A stretch of DNA of 64,000 nucleotides, from assembly GCF_904848165.1 (NCBI RefSeq), contig NZ_LR884459.1, positions 372,001 to 436,000 on the forward strand, read 5' to 3'. Below, in pieces: positions 18,615 to 28,145 of the stretch. The position numbers and the translations under genes are program-made. The stretch comes from Psychrobacter arenosus. GTDB lineage: Bacteria > Pseudomonadota > Gammaproteobacteria > Pseudomonadales > Moraxellaceae. Positions within the stretch are counted from its first letter, which is position 1, and every line of letters starts with the position of its first letter. The notes below the pieces were generated by a model. The model was given only the letters and a program-made list of their open reading frames with translations. It was not told the origin of the DNA and did no database searches.

Positions 18615-19415
18615 ATGCCTGCTACAATGCCTACTAGCACCGCTCAAGATACGGCTGCTCCTGTAGCCACAGCCGATAAACGCTATATCATTTGTATGAA
18701 ATGGGGTGATAAATACGGTGCCGAATACGTCAATCGTCTTTATAATATGGTCAGCAAGAATCTGACTTTAGACTTTGAAATGGTCTGTTTGACTGATGAT
18801 GCGAGCGGTATTAATGCTCAAGTTAAGTGCTACCCTATACCTGAGCTTAACCTTCCGGCCGGCTTGCCTGAGCGGGGTTGGAAAAAACTCACTACCTTTA
18901 AACCAGAATTATATGATTTAAAAGGTACCGCGTTATTCTTAGATATTGATATCGTCATCGTTGATAATATCGACTGTTTTTTTGAATATGAAGCGGAGCA
19001 TGCAGACAGCGTGGTCATCATTCGTGACTGGAAAAAACCTTGGCGTATGGTGGGCAACAGCTCAGTCTATCGCTTTAAGATTGGGCAAAACACTTACTCT
19101 AACCTACTAACTAATTTTGAAAAAAACTTCGTGAAAATCAGCGGTGAGGTTCGCCATGAGCAGGCCTATCTGTCCAACTATTTACGCGAGCATCATCATT
19201 TAGAGTACTGGGATAAGTCGTGGTGTGTGAGTTTTAAATACCAATGTATTCGTCCGTTTCCGCAGAGTTTGGTGCAAGCGCCTACCCTGCCAGACAATGC
19301 TAAAATCGTTATATTTCATGGTGAAATCAATCCCCCTGATGCCATTCAAGGCGGCGGGGGTAAATGGTACCGTCATGTCAAGCCTAGCCCTTGGTTAAAA
19401 GACTATTGGCAATAA
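18615..19415 (+). CDS. putative glycosyltransferase with a DxD motif
   Basis: A 266-residue soluble protein whose core begins at YIICMKWGDKYGAEYVNRL, a pattern seen in small LPS-region glycosyltransferases. Asp110-x-Asp112 (LFLDIDIVIVD) is the metal/nucleotide-sugar binding DxD of GT-A folds. Later features are KKPWRMVGNSS and IVIFHGEINPP, like the H-G motif near the end of GT8-type enzymes. A Thr/Ala-rich 20-residue N-terminus is probably disordered. AAGGA lies before the ATG. It follows the acyltransferase by 26 bases and is likely co-transcribed. Donor and acceptor unknown; LPS core assembly is inferred from context. Confidence 0.72.
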   Translation: MPATMPTSTAQDTAAPVATADKRYIICMKWGDKYGAEYVNRLYNMVSKNLTLDFEMVCLTDDASGINAQVKCYPIPELNLPAGLPERGWKKLTTFKPELYDLKGTALFLDIDIVIVDNIDCFFEYEAEHADSVVIIRDWKKPWRMVGNSSVYRFKIGQNTYSNLLTNFEKNFVKISGEVRHEQAYLSNYLREHHHLEYWDKSWCVSFKYQCIRPFPQSLVQAPTLPDNAKIVIFHGEINPPDAIQGGGGKWYRHVKPSPWLKDYWQ

Positions 19416-19511
19416 CCCCTCCGGCACCCGTATCATCATAACGGGCTTATTATAAAGGCTAACTATCAATAGGATCTTCCTACTGAACCCGCCTACCTAT
19501 TGGATACTATT

Positions 19512-20393
19512 ATGGGTCTGCCCAATACCGTCAAAATTAAAGCTGGCAACCAGTTAATTGATATTAAAGCTTTTAACGCGCAAGAAAGTGGGCACAGTCT
19601 CAAGCAGCAGCCTGTACAGATATTTGCTTCTGGTCCTTCTGTAGCTGAGTTAACCTTTACCGACGAGATTCTATCGACGGCGACTATCTTTGTGAATGGC
19701 AGCTTAAGTTTACTGGAGCAACATGCTTTTAAATTAGTGGTCGGTTATGTGATTAGCGATGCCCGTTTTGTGAATCATCAGACGGATATACTGAGTAAAT
19801 ACTATCAAGGTCAGCCGTTATACGCGACTTTAGCCGTATTTGAAGCTATGGCCGCTTCTCAACCTGAAGTCATGATTCGCTATCATGAGTCTATGCGTGT
19901 GGTTTACCCGGTAGATAGACCTTGGGGCGTACAGGTCAATAAGCCTTGGCATGGTAGGCTACCATTAGCCGCCAAATTGTTTGATAAACATTGGCTCAAT
20001 AGAAAAAAACCTCTAGCAGAATTTGCCTCGCATCCTAGCTTCATCATTGATAGCCAGTCACAGCCGCAGCCCATTGGCGTTTCCTTAAATATCACGCATG
20101 GTTTCGTAGAGGCTGGAACAGTCGCCTATGTCGCAGTACAATTGGCTTTTTCACGAGGTGCTGCTGCTATTCACCTATACGGTATTGATTTGCTAAACAG
20201 TAATGAGCCGCGCTTCTATGAAGATGCAGACAATAAGGCACCAAGCAAACTGGATAAAGCGATTACGGATCGTATCGTGCCATCTTTTAATTTAATGGGA
20301 CAGATCTATCGCGAGCATGGCGTGTCAGTCATTAACCACTCGCCTATTTCTAAAGATCTATTTAGTGAGTTGGAAGTAGCGGCTATTAATTAG
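19512..20393 (+). CDS. LPS-region protein resembling Kdo(III) transferase WaaZ/RfaZ
   Basis: A 293-residue soluble protein. Conserved-looking points are IFASGPSVAEL (Gly/Ser-rich nucleotide-like loop), FVNGSLSLLE, VGYVISDARFV, a NITHGFVEAGTVAYVAVQLAF helix and HLYGIDLL followed by PRFYEDADN. This order resembles WaaZ-type core transferases and MAF/DUF115-like proteins; I assign it tentatively. The reading frame opens at a TTG (19500), but the ATG at 19512 with GGA 7 bases upstream is the better start. It lies after the DxD transferase with an 84-96 base gap, same strand. Core-sugar addition is an inference from position and the weak resemblance. Confidence 0.55.
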   Translation: MGLPNTVKIKAGNQLIDIKAFNAQESGHSLKQQPVQIFASGPSVAELTFTDEILSTATIFVNGSLSLLEQHAFKLVVGYVISDARFVNHQTDILSKYYQGQPLYATLAVFEAMAASQPEVMIRYHESMRVVYPVDRPWGVQVNKPWHGRLPLAAKLFDKHWLNRKKPLAEFASHPSFIIDSQSQPQPIGVSLNITHGFVEAGTVAYVAVQLAFSRGAAAIHLYGIDLLNSNEPRFYEDADNKAPSKLDKAITDRIVPSFNLMGQIYREHGVSVINHSPISKDLFSELEVAAIN

Positions 20394-20553
20394 CATGAGC
20401 ATTAATTACAACTTGCCCTAATTCTGTAAATAATGATTTATAATTTTAACGTGTGTACCATGAATTTAGGATTTTATATTGATACCTAAGTTTTAATTGA
20501 CTAGCTAGTTTATAATGCTGAAATAATAATTTTGATAATTAAACGGTAAAAAG

Positions 20554-21306
20554 ATGCAACGTCAAAAAACCAAGCTTGAAAAACTATTTTCTTTCAATCG
20601 TTATAAAAAAAGATTTGGAGCTTCTTCTGTCGCTCCAGATATCAGTAACTCTGATTATGAAACCTTGAAAAATAATATTATTGAAGGTGAGAAAATTGAG
20701 CAGTATGAGTCTGAAGCCTTTGGTGAGCTGACCAAACATATGACTCATCTTCGTACCTCTTTCCAAGGTCAACCTGAGCTCCTATTTTATCACGCCAAGC
20801 TTATTGTAATGATCCGGCGAGAATATAAGGTAGATCAGCACTTTAAGGCTTTTTGTGAATTATGGCAGGAACAATCAGATTTTTTACTAAAGAATTTGAA
20901 CTTACGTTGGATTATTTCCGCTTGCGATACTTTCATAGATCATAGTGAAGATGATACTTTAAAAGCATTATGTTTCGCTGTGGTTTGGCAGGTCAACACC
21001 CTTAATATGTATGAAAGTGAGCGTCATTATTGGAATACGAATCAATTAGACTATACCGATTACAAAGAGAACAAAATTCCTCAAGGCTCACTGCACTTAT
21101 TATTATTTGATGGTTTAGAAGGGATACTTCCTGAACGTGGCGATACTCTACGTAATATGCGTTGGCGAATGAATAATATGGCCAAACTAAATCCTATTGG
21201 TGGTGCCATTATGCTAGAGGTTTTCAATAGACTTAACCATCGATATAGTGTTTATTCTCGATTTAAACCTTTGCATAAAAAAGATAGAACCCAGTGGTGG
21301 GGCTAA
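20554..21306 (+). CDS. uncharacterised 250-residue protein in the LPS region
   Basis: I do not recognise this protein. It is soluble-looking and largely helical, with a basic N-terminus (residues 1-22), many aromatic residues (HYWNTNQLDYTDY around 165-180) and a basic, Trp-ending tail (KDRTQWWG). No signal peptide, DxD, Rossmann loop or catalytic motif is evident. The gene marks the left border of the AT-rich part of the region, and its third codon positions are richer in A/T than those of the upstream genes. The ATG at 20554 has only a weak ribosome site. It ends 50 bases before a convergent GT4 gene. A role in LPS or capsule assembly is suggested only by location. Confidence 0.6.
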   Translation: MQRQKTKLEKLFSFNRYKKRFGASSVAPDISNSDYETLKNNIIEGEKIEQYESEAFGELTKHMTHLRTSFQGQPELLFYHAKLIVMIRREYKVDQHFKAFCELWQEQSDFLLKNLNLRWIISACDTFIDHSEDDTLKALCFAVVWQVNTLNMYESERHYWNTNQLDYTDYKENKIPQGSLHLLLFDGLEGILPERGDTLRNMRWRMNNMAKLNPIGGAIMLEVFNRLNHRYSVYSRFKPLHKKDRTQWWG

Positions 21307-21358
21307 GCATGTTAGATGTAAACAATAAGTATATATTTGGTATTTTCAAATTCAGTTT

Positions 21359-22492
21359 TTAGGAAGACAGCTCTATTTGGCCAAACTTTAAATATTCCTG
21401 TGCTACTCTATCAGGTAGTAGCTGGTTATCCAAAGATGTTAAATAAGCTTGAGGATGTCGACTGGCATCTTCAATCAACTCTGATAATGCTTGTTGATCA
21501 TTAAGATCGACTAAGCTTAATAACGGTAATAACTCTCTGGGGCCAAATGGACAATTGGTACTAATAACAGGAACTCCTAACGCTTGAGCTTCAACGATAA
21601 CATACCCAAATCCTTCAAACTTTGAACTCAGCACTAGTAATGCAGCATGTTTTATGAATGGATAAGGGTTAGACTGAAAACCTAAAAATTTTACACTGTC
21701 AAATATACCTAGTTTATTCGCCAATTCTTTTATTTCATTTTCAAGTTTACCCTTACCCACTAGGACAAGGGGAAACTGTCGTGATGTTTTTGCATAAGCT
21801 TCAAGTAAATCATGGTGACCCTTCATTGAGTCAAACGATCCCACATGAATAATATATTGTTTGCTTTTCAACTCATAATCAGACAATTTTAAGGGCTGGC
21901 TTGCCAAGTGCTGAATAGCTTTTGCATCGCAAGGGTTATAAATAGTTTTAGTCGTGGTTACATCCCCTATTAACTCTATCATATCTTTTCTTGCGCCTTC
22001 ACTGACACAAATGCAAGGATGAGCGCCATAAACTTCTCTTAGGTGTGTAATGATTTTTGTTGGGGATTTCTCTAGATCTTGGGCAAATTGCATAGAAAGT
22101 GCCGTATGTAAAACGTTAACGATATTAGGAAGTTTACTATAAGTCATAATCCAATTTAATTTATAGATATTCACTAAAATTAAGTCTGGTATACCTATAT
22201 GTTGATTGATATAGTTATCTATCTCTGCTGCTATAGCTTTGTATTTCGACCGCCGATTCAATCGTAATTTAAATTTAATCTTATTATAATCAATGACATG
22301 ATGAGAAACGCCTTCATCTAGTAATAACTCAATTGTGGGCTCCAAGCATAGTACATGGACTTGACATCCCATCTTGGCAAACACACGTGACAGAATAGTT
22401 ACTGCACGTTCTGCTCCTCTACCCTCAAGAGCTTTTAGGGTTAAAACAATGATTGGTGATGAAACATAAGGTTTGTGCATAGAGACGCTCAT
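21359..22492 (-). CDS. GT4-family glycosyltransferase (copy A)
   Basis: A 377-residue GT-B fold transferase. The C-terminal nucleotide-sugar domain shows HVGSFDSMKGHHDLLEAY, LVLVGKGKLENEI, FLGFQSNPYPFI and the EX7E-type segment SKFEGFGYVIVEAQALGVPVIST. The N-terminal domain has GRGAERAVTIL near residue 30. It shares this plan and many residues with the gene at 22708-23823, so the two are paralogues. It lies on the minus strand, opposite to the surrounding LPS genes, in AT-rich DNA. Expected to act on the cytoplasmic face of the inner membrane, adding a sugar to LPS core or O-unit. The specific sugar is unknown. Confidence 0.85.
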   Translation of the reverse strand: MSVSMHKPYVSSPIIVLTLKALEGRGAERAVTILSRVFAKMGCQVHVLCLEPTIELLLDEGVSHHVIDYNKIKFKLRLNRRSKYKAIAAEIDNYINQHIGIPDLILVNIYKLNWIMTYSKLPNIVNVLHTALSMQFAQDLEKSPTKIITHLREVYGAHPCICVSEGARKDMIELIGDVTTTKTIYNPCDAKAIQHLASQPLKLSDYELKSKQYIIHVGSFDSMKGHHDLLEAYAKTSRQFPLVLVGKGKLENEIKELANKLGIFDSVKFLGFQSNPYPFIKHAALLVLSSKFEGFGYVIVEAQALGVPVISTNCPFGPRELLPLLSLVDLNDQQALSELIEDASRHPQAYLTSLDNQLLPDRVAQEYLKFGQIELSS

Positions 22493-22707
22493 AGATGATT
22501 TTTACATAATTACTTTAGACTAATTAGTGAACGTATTGATCGTTTCAAATTAGCTTCTTAAGAAATACTACTATAAATTATATCGTAAAATGCGCTCCTA
22601 TCATTAATACTAGCATTCCTATAGCTAAGTCCTATCAACCATTACTTAACACCACTAATTTTTTTATCGCTATTTTTATAAATTACATAACTTCTATTTT
22701 AATCTAA

Positions 22708-23823
22708 CTATATAAACTGTAAATATTGTCTTGCAATATTGGTAGGAAGCAAATCAGAATTAAAGCTTGAAATGTATTTCTTAGGATCATTCATAAGGTC
22801 AGTTAGCTTGTTAGAGAGTGCATCAATATCAGCAACAGGAACTAAGCAACGTGATGGTAATAATTCGCTTGGTCCTGAGGGACAATCAGTACTTATTGCT
22901 GGAACTGCTAATGCTTGGGCTTCAACCAATACTCTTCCCAATCCCTCATAATGTGAAGCTAACACTAACCCCCGAGCATGCTTGATATAGGGAAATGGAT
23001 TGGATTGATAACCTTTGAATATGACTTTTTCTTCGACACCTAGACTTATTGCTAAGGCTCTAATCTCAGCTTCAAGTTTACCCTTACCAATCAGCATCAA
23101 TGGATATCTTTGACTGCTTTTAGCATAAGCCATTAATAAATATTTATGAGCTTTTACAGGGTAAAACGATCCTACGTGAACGATATAATTATCTTCATTA
23201 GGTACAAATTCCATAGCCGCCTGTTCAATCTTTTTTTGGTCAAAGGCATTGTAAATAGTTTGGGTTTGGGTAATGTCACCAAAGAATCTTTTAAAGTCCT
23301 TTTCAACCCCATGACTTACACATATACAGGGGTGTTTAGCATATATTTTTCTATAATAGGTTACTATATTCTTATCAACATAAGATAGTTGCTCGAAAAT
23401 TTCACTAGGTAAACTATGCTCGTCCGTCGCTAATTGGGAGATATCTATATTATGCGCTTTTGAGAACGTACTATGAATAACATACAATTGCCTTTCTAAC
23501 TTACTATAAGACATTGTTATGTTACATTGATTAAGGTTAGATATAATTAAGTCTAATCTACCTATTTTAGCTTTAATATATCTATCAACCATTTTGGCAA
23601 ATACTTGATATCGGTATTTTTTTGGTAGGAGTCTATAAGATTTGATATCTACTAGATGGCATTTTAGATTCGGATTAATATCTTGTTCAATACTATCATG
23701 AAAGTATAGGATATGTGTTTCAACACCTAATGCTAACATACCATCAGCCAATGCAAGTGAGGCTATCTCTCCGCCGCTTCCTGCTAGAGAGTATACTATG
23801 ATCAATATTTTTAATGGTTTCAT
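22708..23823 (-). CDS. GT4-family glycosyltransferase (copy B)
   Basis: A 371-residue GT-B transferase starting MKPLKILIIVYSLAGSGGE, a typical donor-loop N-terminus. The C-terminal half has HVGSFYPVKAHKYLL, LMLIGKGKLEAEI, FKGYQSNPFPYI and ASHYEGLGRVLVEAQALAVPAIST, corresponding block for block to copy A. The two share the PCICVS segment (KHPCICVSHGVEK here, HPCICVSEG in copy A), so they arose by duplication and have diverged. It is followed by copy A after about 215 AT-rich bases. Probably both are LPS or capsule transferases with related but different linkages. Confidence 0.85.
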   Translation of the reverse strand: MKPLKILIIVYSLAGSGGEIASLALADGMLALGVETHILYFHDSIEQDINPNLKCHLVDIKSYRLLPKKYRYQVFAKMVDRYIKAKIGRLDLIISNLNQCNITMSYSKLERQLYVIHSTFSKAHNIDISQLATDEHSLPSEIFEQLSYVDKNIVTYYRKIYAKHPCICVSHGVEKDFKRFFGDITQTQTIYNAFDQKKIEQAAMEFVPNEDNYIVHVGSFYPVKAHKYLLMAYAKSSQRYPLMLIGKGKLEAEIRALAISLGVEEKVIFKGYQSNPFPYIKHARGLVLASHYEGLGRVLVEAQALAVPAISTDCPSGPSELLPSRCLVPVADIDALSNKLTDLMNDPKKYISSFNSDLLPTNIARQYLQFI

Positions 23824-24225
23824 GTATGGTTACTCATACTAGGTAAGTCGATTCAGCATAGAAATTTTTAGATATTTTTAAATATTATCATGGCAGACTT
23901 ATACCTAATTATTTCTGATAAATTAATCTTAATGTCAAAAATCTTACACATATTTAAAACTTGAAGTTTCTTTAGTAAGCCAATCTAAAATAGAGTATGT
24001 GTCCAAAATCTATTTAAGTGATTAGCATATTATTACCTTTATATTCTTAATACTTATTATCTTTGAAAAATATTTAAATCCCTCTAATCACTGAAAAAAA
24101 TAGCTACTAAATTTTTAAATTATATAGCTATTTCCATACTTAGCTTCAGTTTATTATTGAATAAATTTATTATAAAAGCTTATAATTATTTTATGACCTT
24201 AATGACCTCTATTGGATAACCCTTT
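23824..24225. other. very AT-rich intergenic gap (402 bases)
   Basis: Divergent spacer between GT4 copy B and the polysaccharide deacetylase; the most AT-rich stretch I noticed in the window. It should hold the promoters for both directions. No reading frame with a start signal, no repeat and no terminator seen. Confidence 0.5.
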
Positions 24226-25206
24226 ATGCTACGCAATTCTCTATTTAGTTCAATAAACCGTATCCCCAACCTTCAACAGCGATATTCAGGTATTGCTACT
24301 ATTTTTGCTTTGCATAGAGTAGCAGATTTTAATCCCAAATCTTTAACTGCTGATTTGAATGTTTCTCCAAAGTTTTTAGAAAATTTTATTATAGAACTAA
24401 AGCAAAAAGGCTATGATTTTATTAGTATTGATGATCTTTATAATATTTTAGTTAACCAAGAAGATGTCAAAAATAAAGTATTATTTACTTTGGATGATGG
24501 ATATTTAGACAATTATACTATTGCCTACCCTATCTTTAAAAGGCATCAAGTCCCTTTTACCGTTTATCTTACAACCAATTTTGCTGACCACAAAGCGATA
24601 TTATGGTGGTATTCGCTTGAGCGGTTAATACTTGGTCATGATGAAATCGTGCTATCTGATGGTGCAAAATATAGCTGTTTAAATGCTAAGCAGCATCGTG
24701 AAGCATTTAAACATATTCGTCAGCGAATTCTTGATTTAAATCAAAGTAATTTAGAAGAAGAGCTTAACGCACTTTTTTCAAATTACCAAATAGACTGGTT
24801 AAGCGATGTTCGAAGCTTAGCTATGGATTGGGATGATGTGATTGAATTGAATAAAGATGACCTAGCTACTATTGGTGGTCACACTCTCGGTCACCCAGTA
24901 ATTAGTCAACTGAGCGATGAACAATTATATGATGAAATTGTATTATCAAATCAGATAATTACGCAACGTATTAATTCTCCTGTAGAGCATTTTGCTTACC
25001 CTTACGGAAGAAAGCAACATGCCAGTCATCGTGAATTTGATCTTATAACCTCCCTAGGGTTGAAGACAGCAGTCACCACGCGCAAAGGCAATATATTTCC
25101 CGAGCATTCTCAATACTTATCTTGCCTGCCCAGACGCATGCTTGAGGAAAAATATGCTTATTATAAAATGATTAAACCTTCTAAAGTACGCATTGCAACT
25201 GATTAA
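24226..25206 (+). CDS. polysaccharide deacetylase family protein (NodB-like)
   Basis: A 326-residue NodB-fold (CE4) protein. Metal and catalytic motifs are seen in order: FTLDDGY with Asp90-Asp91, IGGHTLGHP with the two metal-binding His, and FAYPYGRK. The insertion between motif 1 and motif 2 (about 110-200) is long, as in LPS/exopolysaccharide-linked members. There is no signal peptide, so it may act on a lipid-linked sugar at the cytoplasmic face. GGATAA precedes the ATG. It lies in AT-rich DNA between the GT4 pair and the GT39 gene. The acetylated sugar substrate is unknown. Confidence 0.85.
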   Translation: MLRNSLFSSINRIPNLQQRYSGIATIFALHRVADFNPKSLTADLNVSPKFLENFIIELKQKGYDFISIDDLYNILVNQEDVKNKVLFTLDDGYLDNYTIAYPIFKRHQVPFTVYLTTNFADHKAILWWYSLERLILGHDEIVLSDGAKYSCLNAKQHREAFKHIRQRILDLNQSNLEEELNALFSNYQIDWLSDVRSLAMDWDDVIELNKDDLATIGGHTLGHPVISQLSDEQLYDEIVLSNQIITQRINSPVEHFAYPYGRKQHASHREFDLITSLGLKTAVTTRKGNIFPEHSQYLSCLPRRMLEEKYAYYKMIKPSKVRIATD

Positions 25207-25329
25207 AGGTAAATACACTCAAATAAATTTTTCAACTTCTCTCGGTAGTTAATTCTGCAAATATTTCTTTGTGAACTTTTGCCTTTGAATACGCGTGTTA
25301 TTTTTTACTTAAATTATATAAGCTTTCTT

Positions 25330-26991
25330 ATGTCAGTACCTTTATTAGATCAAAATGCCTTGACTTCGACAGCCTCTACCTATGAGTATAAACCTACAAA
25401 TAACTCGTCATTAGCGTGGCGAAAACCGTCTACCTTTCTCCTATTGTACTTCCTAATCTGGGCAATAACACCCGCCTTGCTCGCCAGCAGCGTCCCCTTA
25501 GACGTCAGCGAAGGGATTAACTGGGGCAGTGAATTTCAATGGGGTTACTACAAACACCCTCCACTGTCTTCGTGGATCCTATTTAGCTTTTATGATGTTT
25601 TCGGTCATTTTGGCCCGTATCTGCTCAGTCAACTCTACGTTATTTTAACCTTATGGTTAGTGTATCGCTTAGGCACTAAGGTTATGTCAAAGGATAGAGC
25701 ACTGCTCGGTACGGCTTTGACCTTAGGCGTGGTCTATTATACCTACCCTAGCCTAGAGTTTAACCATAACGTCGCGCAGTTCCCAATTTGGACCGCCCTA
25801 TCTCTGTTCTTCTATCAGAGCGTTACGCACAATCGCTATCGAGACTGGCTATTATTCGCTCTCGTTGGTGGTTTAGGAATGCTGACCAAATATAGCGTTA
25901 TCTTCTTATTATTACCCATGGCATTATATTTGGTACTCCCCAAGCAATGGCACTTACTAAAGAGCCCTAAACCTTGGCTCGCCGCACTATTGATGTTGGC
26001 TGTATTCGCCCCGCACTTTTATTGGCTTAGCCAAAATGAGTGGCTACCGCTAACTTATGCCAATGGTCGCTCGCACGAAGGCAACTTAAGCAGTAATATA
26101 GCGACTCATTTTAGTGGCTTTGGTTTTGCTTTAGCTCAATTGGTCGCTCATTTACCGCTATTGGTGATGCTAGTACTGCTACGGAAGTCCGTCTCTATAA
26201 AGCAGGCATTAGCCGTACCGCTTAATACCGTTTCTTTGAGTGCATCAGCGCATAATACAACGAGCACCACCACCGCTCCAAACACGTTAAATAGTCAGCA
26301 TACGCTCACTCAGCAACCACTCAATCAGACACCATTAAAGTTACTGGCTTACCTTTGGTTAACCCCATTGCTATTATTGCTAGGGCTAAGTCTAGTCTTT
26401 GGTTTAGGACTGCGAGATATGTGGGGCATGCCCATGTGGTCGCTATCCGGCCTGCTATTTGCCGCTATTATTAGACCTAACGCTTTAGCTGCCGTCTTGC
26501 CAAAGTTACGTAAGTACCTCGTCATTTGGCTTGGATTAGTCACGGTGTTAATGCTAACCTACTTAGCTTTCGGCCATAGTATTCGCGATAAGCCTTCGCG
26601 GATGGATTGGCCTGAACAGGCACTGGCAGGTCAGGCGCAAGAAACTTGGCAGTCGCTGAGCAGCTGCTCATTAGATAGCGTGTCAGGGGACCGTTGGTTG
26701 GGCGCGCTAGTAGCTATGAATTCAGCGCCTAGTAAGTGGCCTTCGCAGATGATTTCTGGCACGGCCAACTTATCCCCTTGGATGACGCCGCAACGTTTGT
26801 CCGAGCAGGGTACGCTAGTTATGCACCTGCCTGAAGACGAAATGGTCTTACCCTTGATTGATACCGCTAATAAGGCCAATTTTGCGCATCATCAAGGTCA
26901 ATGGTCGCTACCTTGGCCCCGCCAGCTTAATGCTGAACCGCTGCTAATTGAGTGGGAAGCTTATGTGCCTAAATCCTGCATAGTAAATTGA
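25330..26991 (+). CDS. GT39/ArnT-like integral membrane glycosyltransferase
   Basis: A 553-residue GT-C polytopic protein with about 10-12 hydrophobic segments. The first periplasmic loop holds the catalytic acidic motif LDVSEGINWG (Asp58, Glu61) followed by FQWGYYKHPPL, as in ArnT/PMT and FlmK-type enzymes that move a sugar from a polyprenyl phosphate to lipid A. A Ser/Thr-rich insert lies around 300-345. The frame opens at a TTG (25279), but the first ATG is at 25330 and I start there. Next on the strand are GtrB-type and GtrA-type genes and a YdjC deacetylase, completing a polyprenyl-sugar route. Substrate is inferred, not seen. Confidence 0.85.
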   Translation: MSVPLLDQNALTSTASTYEYKPTNNSSLAWRKPSTFLLLYFLIWAITPALLASSVPLDVSEGINWGSEFQWGYYKHPPLSSWILFSFYDVFGHFGPYLLSQLYVILTLWLVYRLGTKVMSKDRALLGTALTLGVVYYTYPSLEFNHNVAQFPIWTALSLFFYQSVTHNRYRDWLLFALVGGLGMLTKYSVIFLLLPMALYLVLPKQWHLLKSPKPWLAALLMLAVFAPHFYWLSQNEWLPLTYANGRSHEGNLSSNIATHFSGFGFALAQLVAHLPLLVMLVLLRKSVSIKQALAVPLNTVSLSASAHNTTSTTTAPNTLNSQHTLTQQPLNQTPLKLLAYLWLTPLLLLLGLSLVFGLGLRDMWGMPMWSLSGLLFAAIIRPNALAAVLPKLRKYLVIWLGLVTVLMLTYLAFGHSIRDKPSRMDWPEQALAGQAQETWQSLSSCSLDSVSGDRWLGALVAMNSAPSKWPSQMISGTANLSPWMTPQRLSEQGTLVMHLPEDEMVLPLIDTANKANFAHHQGQWSLPWPRQLNAEPLLIEWEAYVPKSCIVN

Positions 26992-27110
26992 TACTAGCAG
27001 GATAATCGCTAGCCGATTGGTGGCTATTTAATGTACCTGCTGATATTAATTGCTTAGTGCTTAGTGCTCAGTTTTTATTTGTTCCCCATTTATCTGGGTT
27101 TGAGGTAGTT

Positions 27111-28145
27111 ATGAATACTCAGTCCTTTTACCTTTCAATCATCTTGCCTGCGTATAATGATGCCGAGGCTTTGCAGGTTTTCCTGCCGCAAGTGTTAGAC
27201 TTTGCGGCCACTCTACCACAGCGTCAACAAATCATCATTGTAGATGATGGCAGCCATGACCCCATTCAGCAGGTCGTTGCAGAGATGATGAGTCGCTGTC
27301 CTGCCAATGTACACCTACAGCTTATCCGCTTATCGCGTAACTTCGGTAAAGAGTCGGCATTAAGCGCCGGGCTTGCTCATGCGACCGGAGACTATGTGGC
27401 TATGTTAGACGCTGACGGTCAACACCCGCTAGCCGTCTTACAGCAGATGCTGACCATGATGCAGAATCAGACAGATATCGATATGATTGCCGGTATCCAA
27501 GCCAACCGCCCGCATGAAAGTCAGCTCGCCAAACTCTTTAAACGCAGCTTTTATCACTTGATCCAAGATACGCGCCGTTATGAGATTCGTCCCAATGCTG
27601 GCGATTTTCGTGTGATGAAGCAGAAAGTGGTGCGTGCTTTGATGTCATTGCCCGAGCGGCAACGCTTTATGAAAGGGCTGTATGCTTGGGTCGGCTTTCA
27701 AACTGTGTACCTCCCTTTTACCGCGGATAGTCGTGATACCGGCGAAAGTAAGTTTAACTTCGGCAGTCTTTTTGAGTTGGCCTTAGTCGGCATTACCTCT
27801 TTCTCCCAACGTCCCCTCAGACTTATCTCACGGATGGGCTTTATCGTTTCGCTATTGGCTTTCTTATATGGCTGTTATATCGTATTTGAGACCCTAATGT
27901 TTGGCAATAACGTCGCTGGTTGGGCGACTGTGGCTGCCGGCATTATGTTCTCAACGGGGATTCAACTGGTGTGTATCGGGGTAATTGGCGAATACGTGGG
28001 TAGACTTTATGAAGAGGTCAAACAGCGGCCTCTATATTTGATTGATGAGACTATCAGTAGCGATGACTTTATGACTAAAACGACCCCTAACGACGCTATG
28101 CCCACAAAACCAGTGCCTGCAACTTTACCTATAGATAACGTCTAA
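27111..28145 (+). CDS. GtrB/DPM1-like polyprenyl-phosphate glycosyltransferase (GT2)
   Basis: A 344-residue GT2 enzyme attaching a sugar from a nucleotide donor to undecaprenyl phosphate at the inner leaflet. Motifs: LSIILPAYNDAEAL, IIVDDGSHD (DDG), RLSRNFGKESALSAGLAHA, and MLDADGQHP (DxD). After the catalytic domain come a RDTGESKFNF segment and two C-terminal transmembrane helices (about residues 230-300) typical of GtrB/ArnC/FlmF proteins. The ATG at 27111 has GAGGT 4 bases upstream; the longer frame from a TTG at 27057 is unlikely. The stop overlaps the next start (TAATG), showing translational coupling to the GtrA gene. Confidence 0.9.
   Translation: MNTQSFYLSIILPAYNDAEALQVFLPQVLDFAATLPQRQQIIIVDDGSHDPIQQVVAEMMSRCPANVHLQLIRLSRNFGKESALSAGLAHATGDYVAMLDADGQHPLAVLQQMLTMMQNQTDIDMIAGIQANRPHESQLAKLFKRSFYHLIQDTRRYEIRPNAGDFRVMKQKVVRALMSLPERQRFMKGLYAWVGFQTVYLPFTADSRDTGESKFNFGSLFELALVGITSFSQRPLRLISRMGFIVSLLAFLYGCYIVFETLMFGNNVAGWATVAAGIMFSTGIQLVCIGVIGEYVGRLYEEVKQRPLYLIDETISSDDFMTKTTPNDAMPTKPVPATLPIDNV

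Noticed and set aside
25279..25329. TTG start giving 17 more residues on the GT39 protein
   Set aside because: No ribosome site; the ATG at 25330 begins just before the hydrophobic domain as in homologues.
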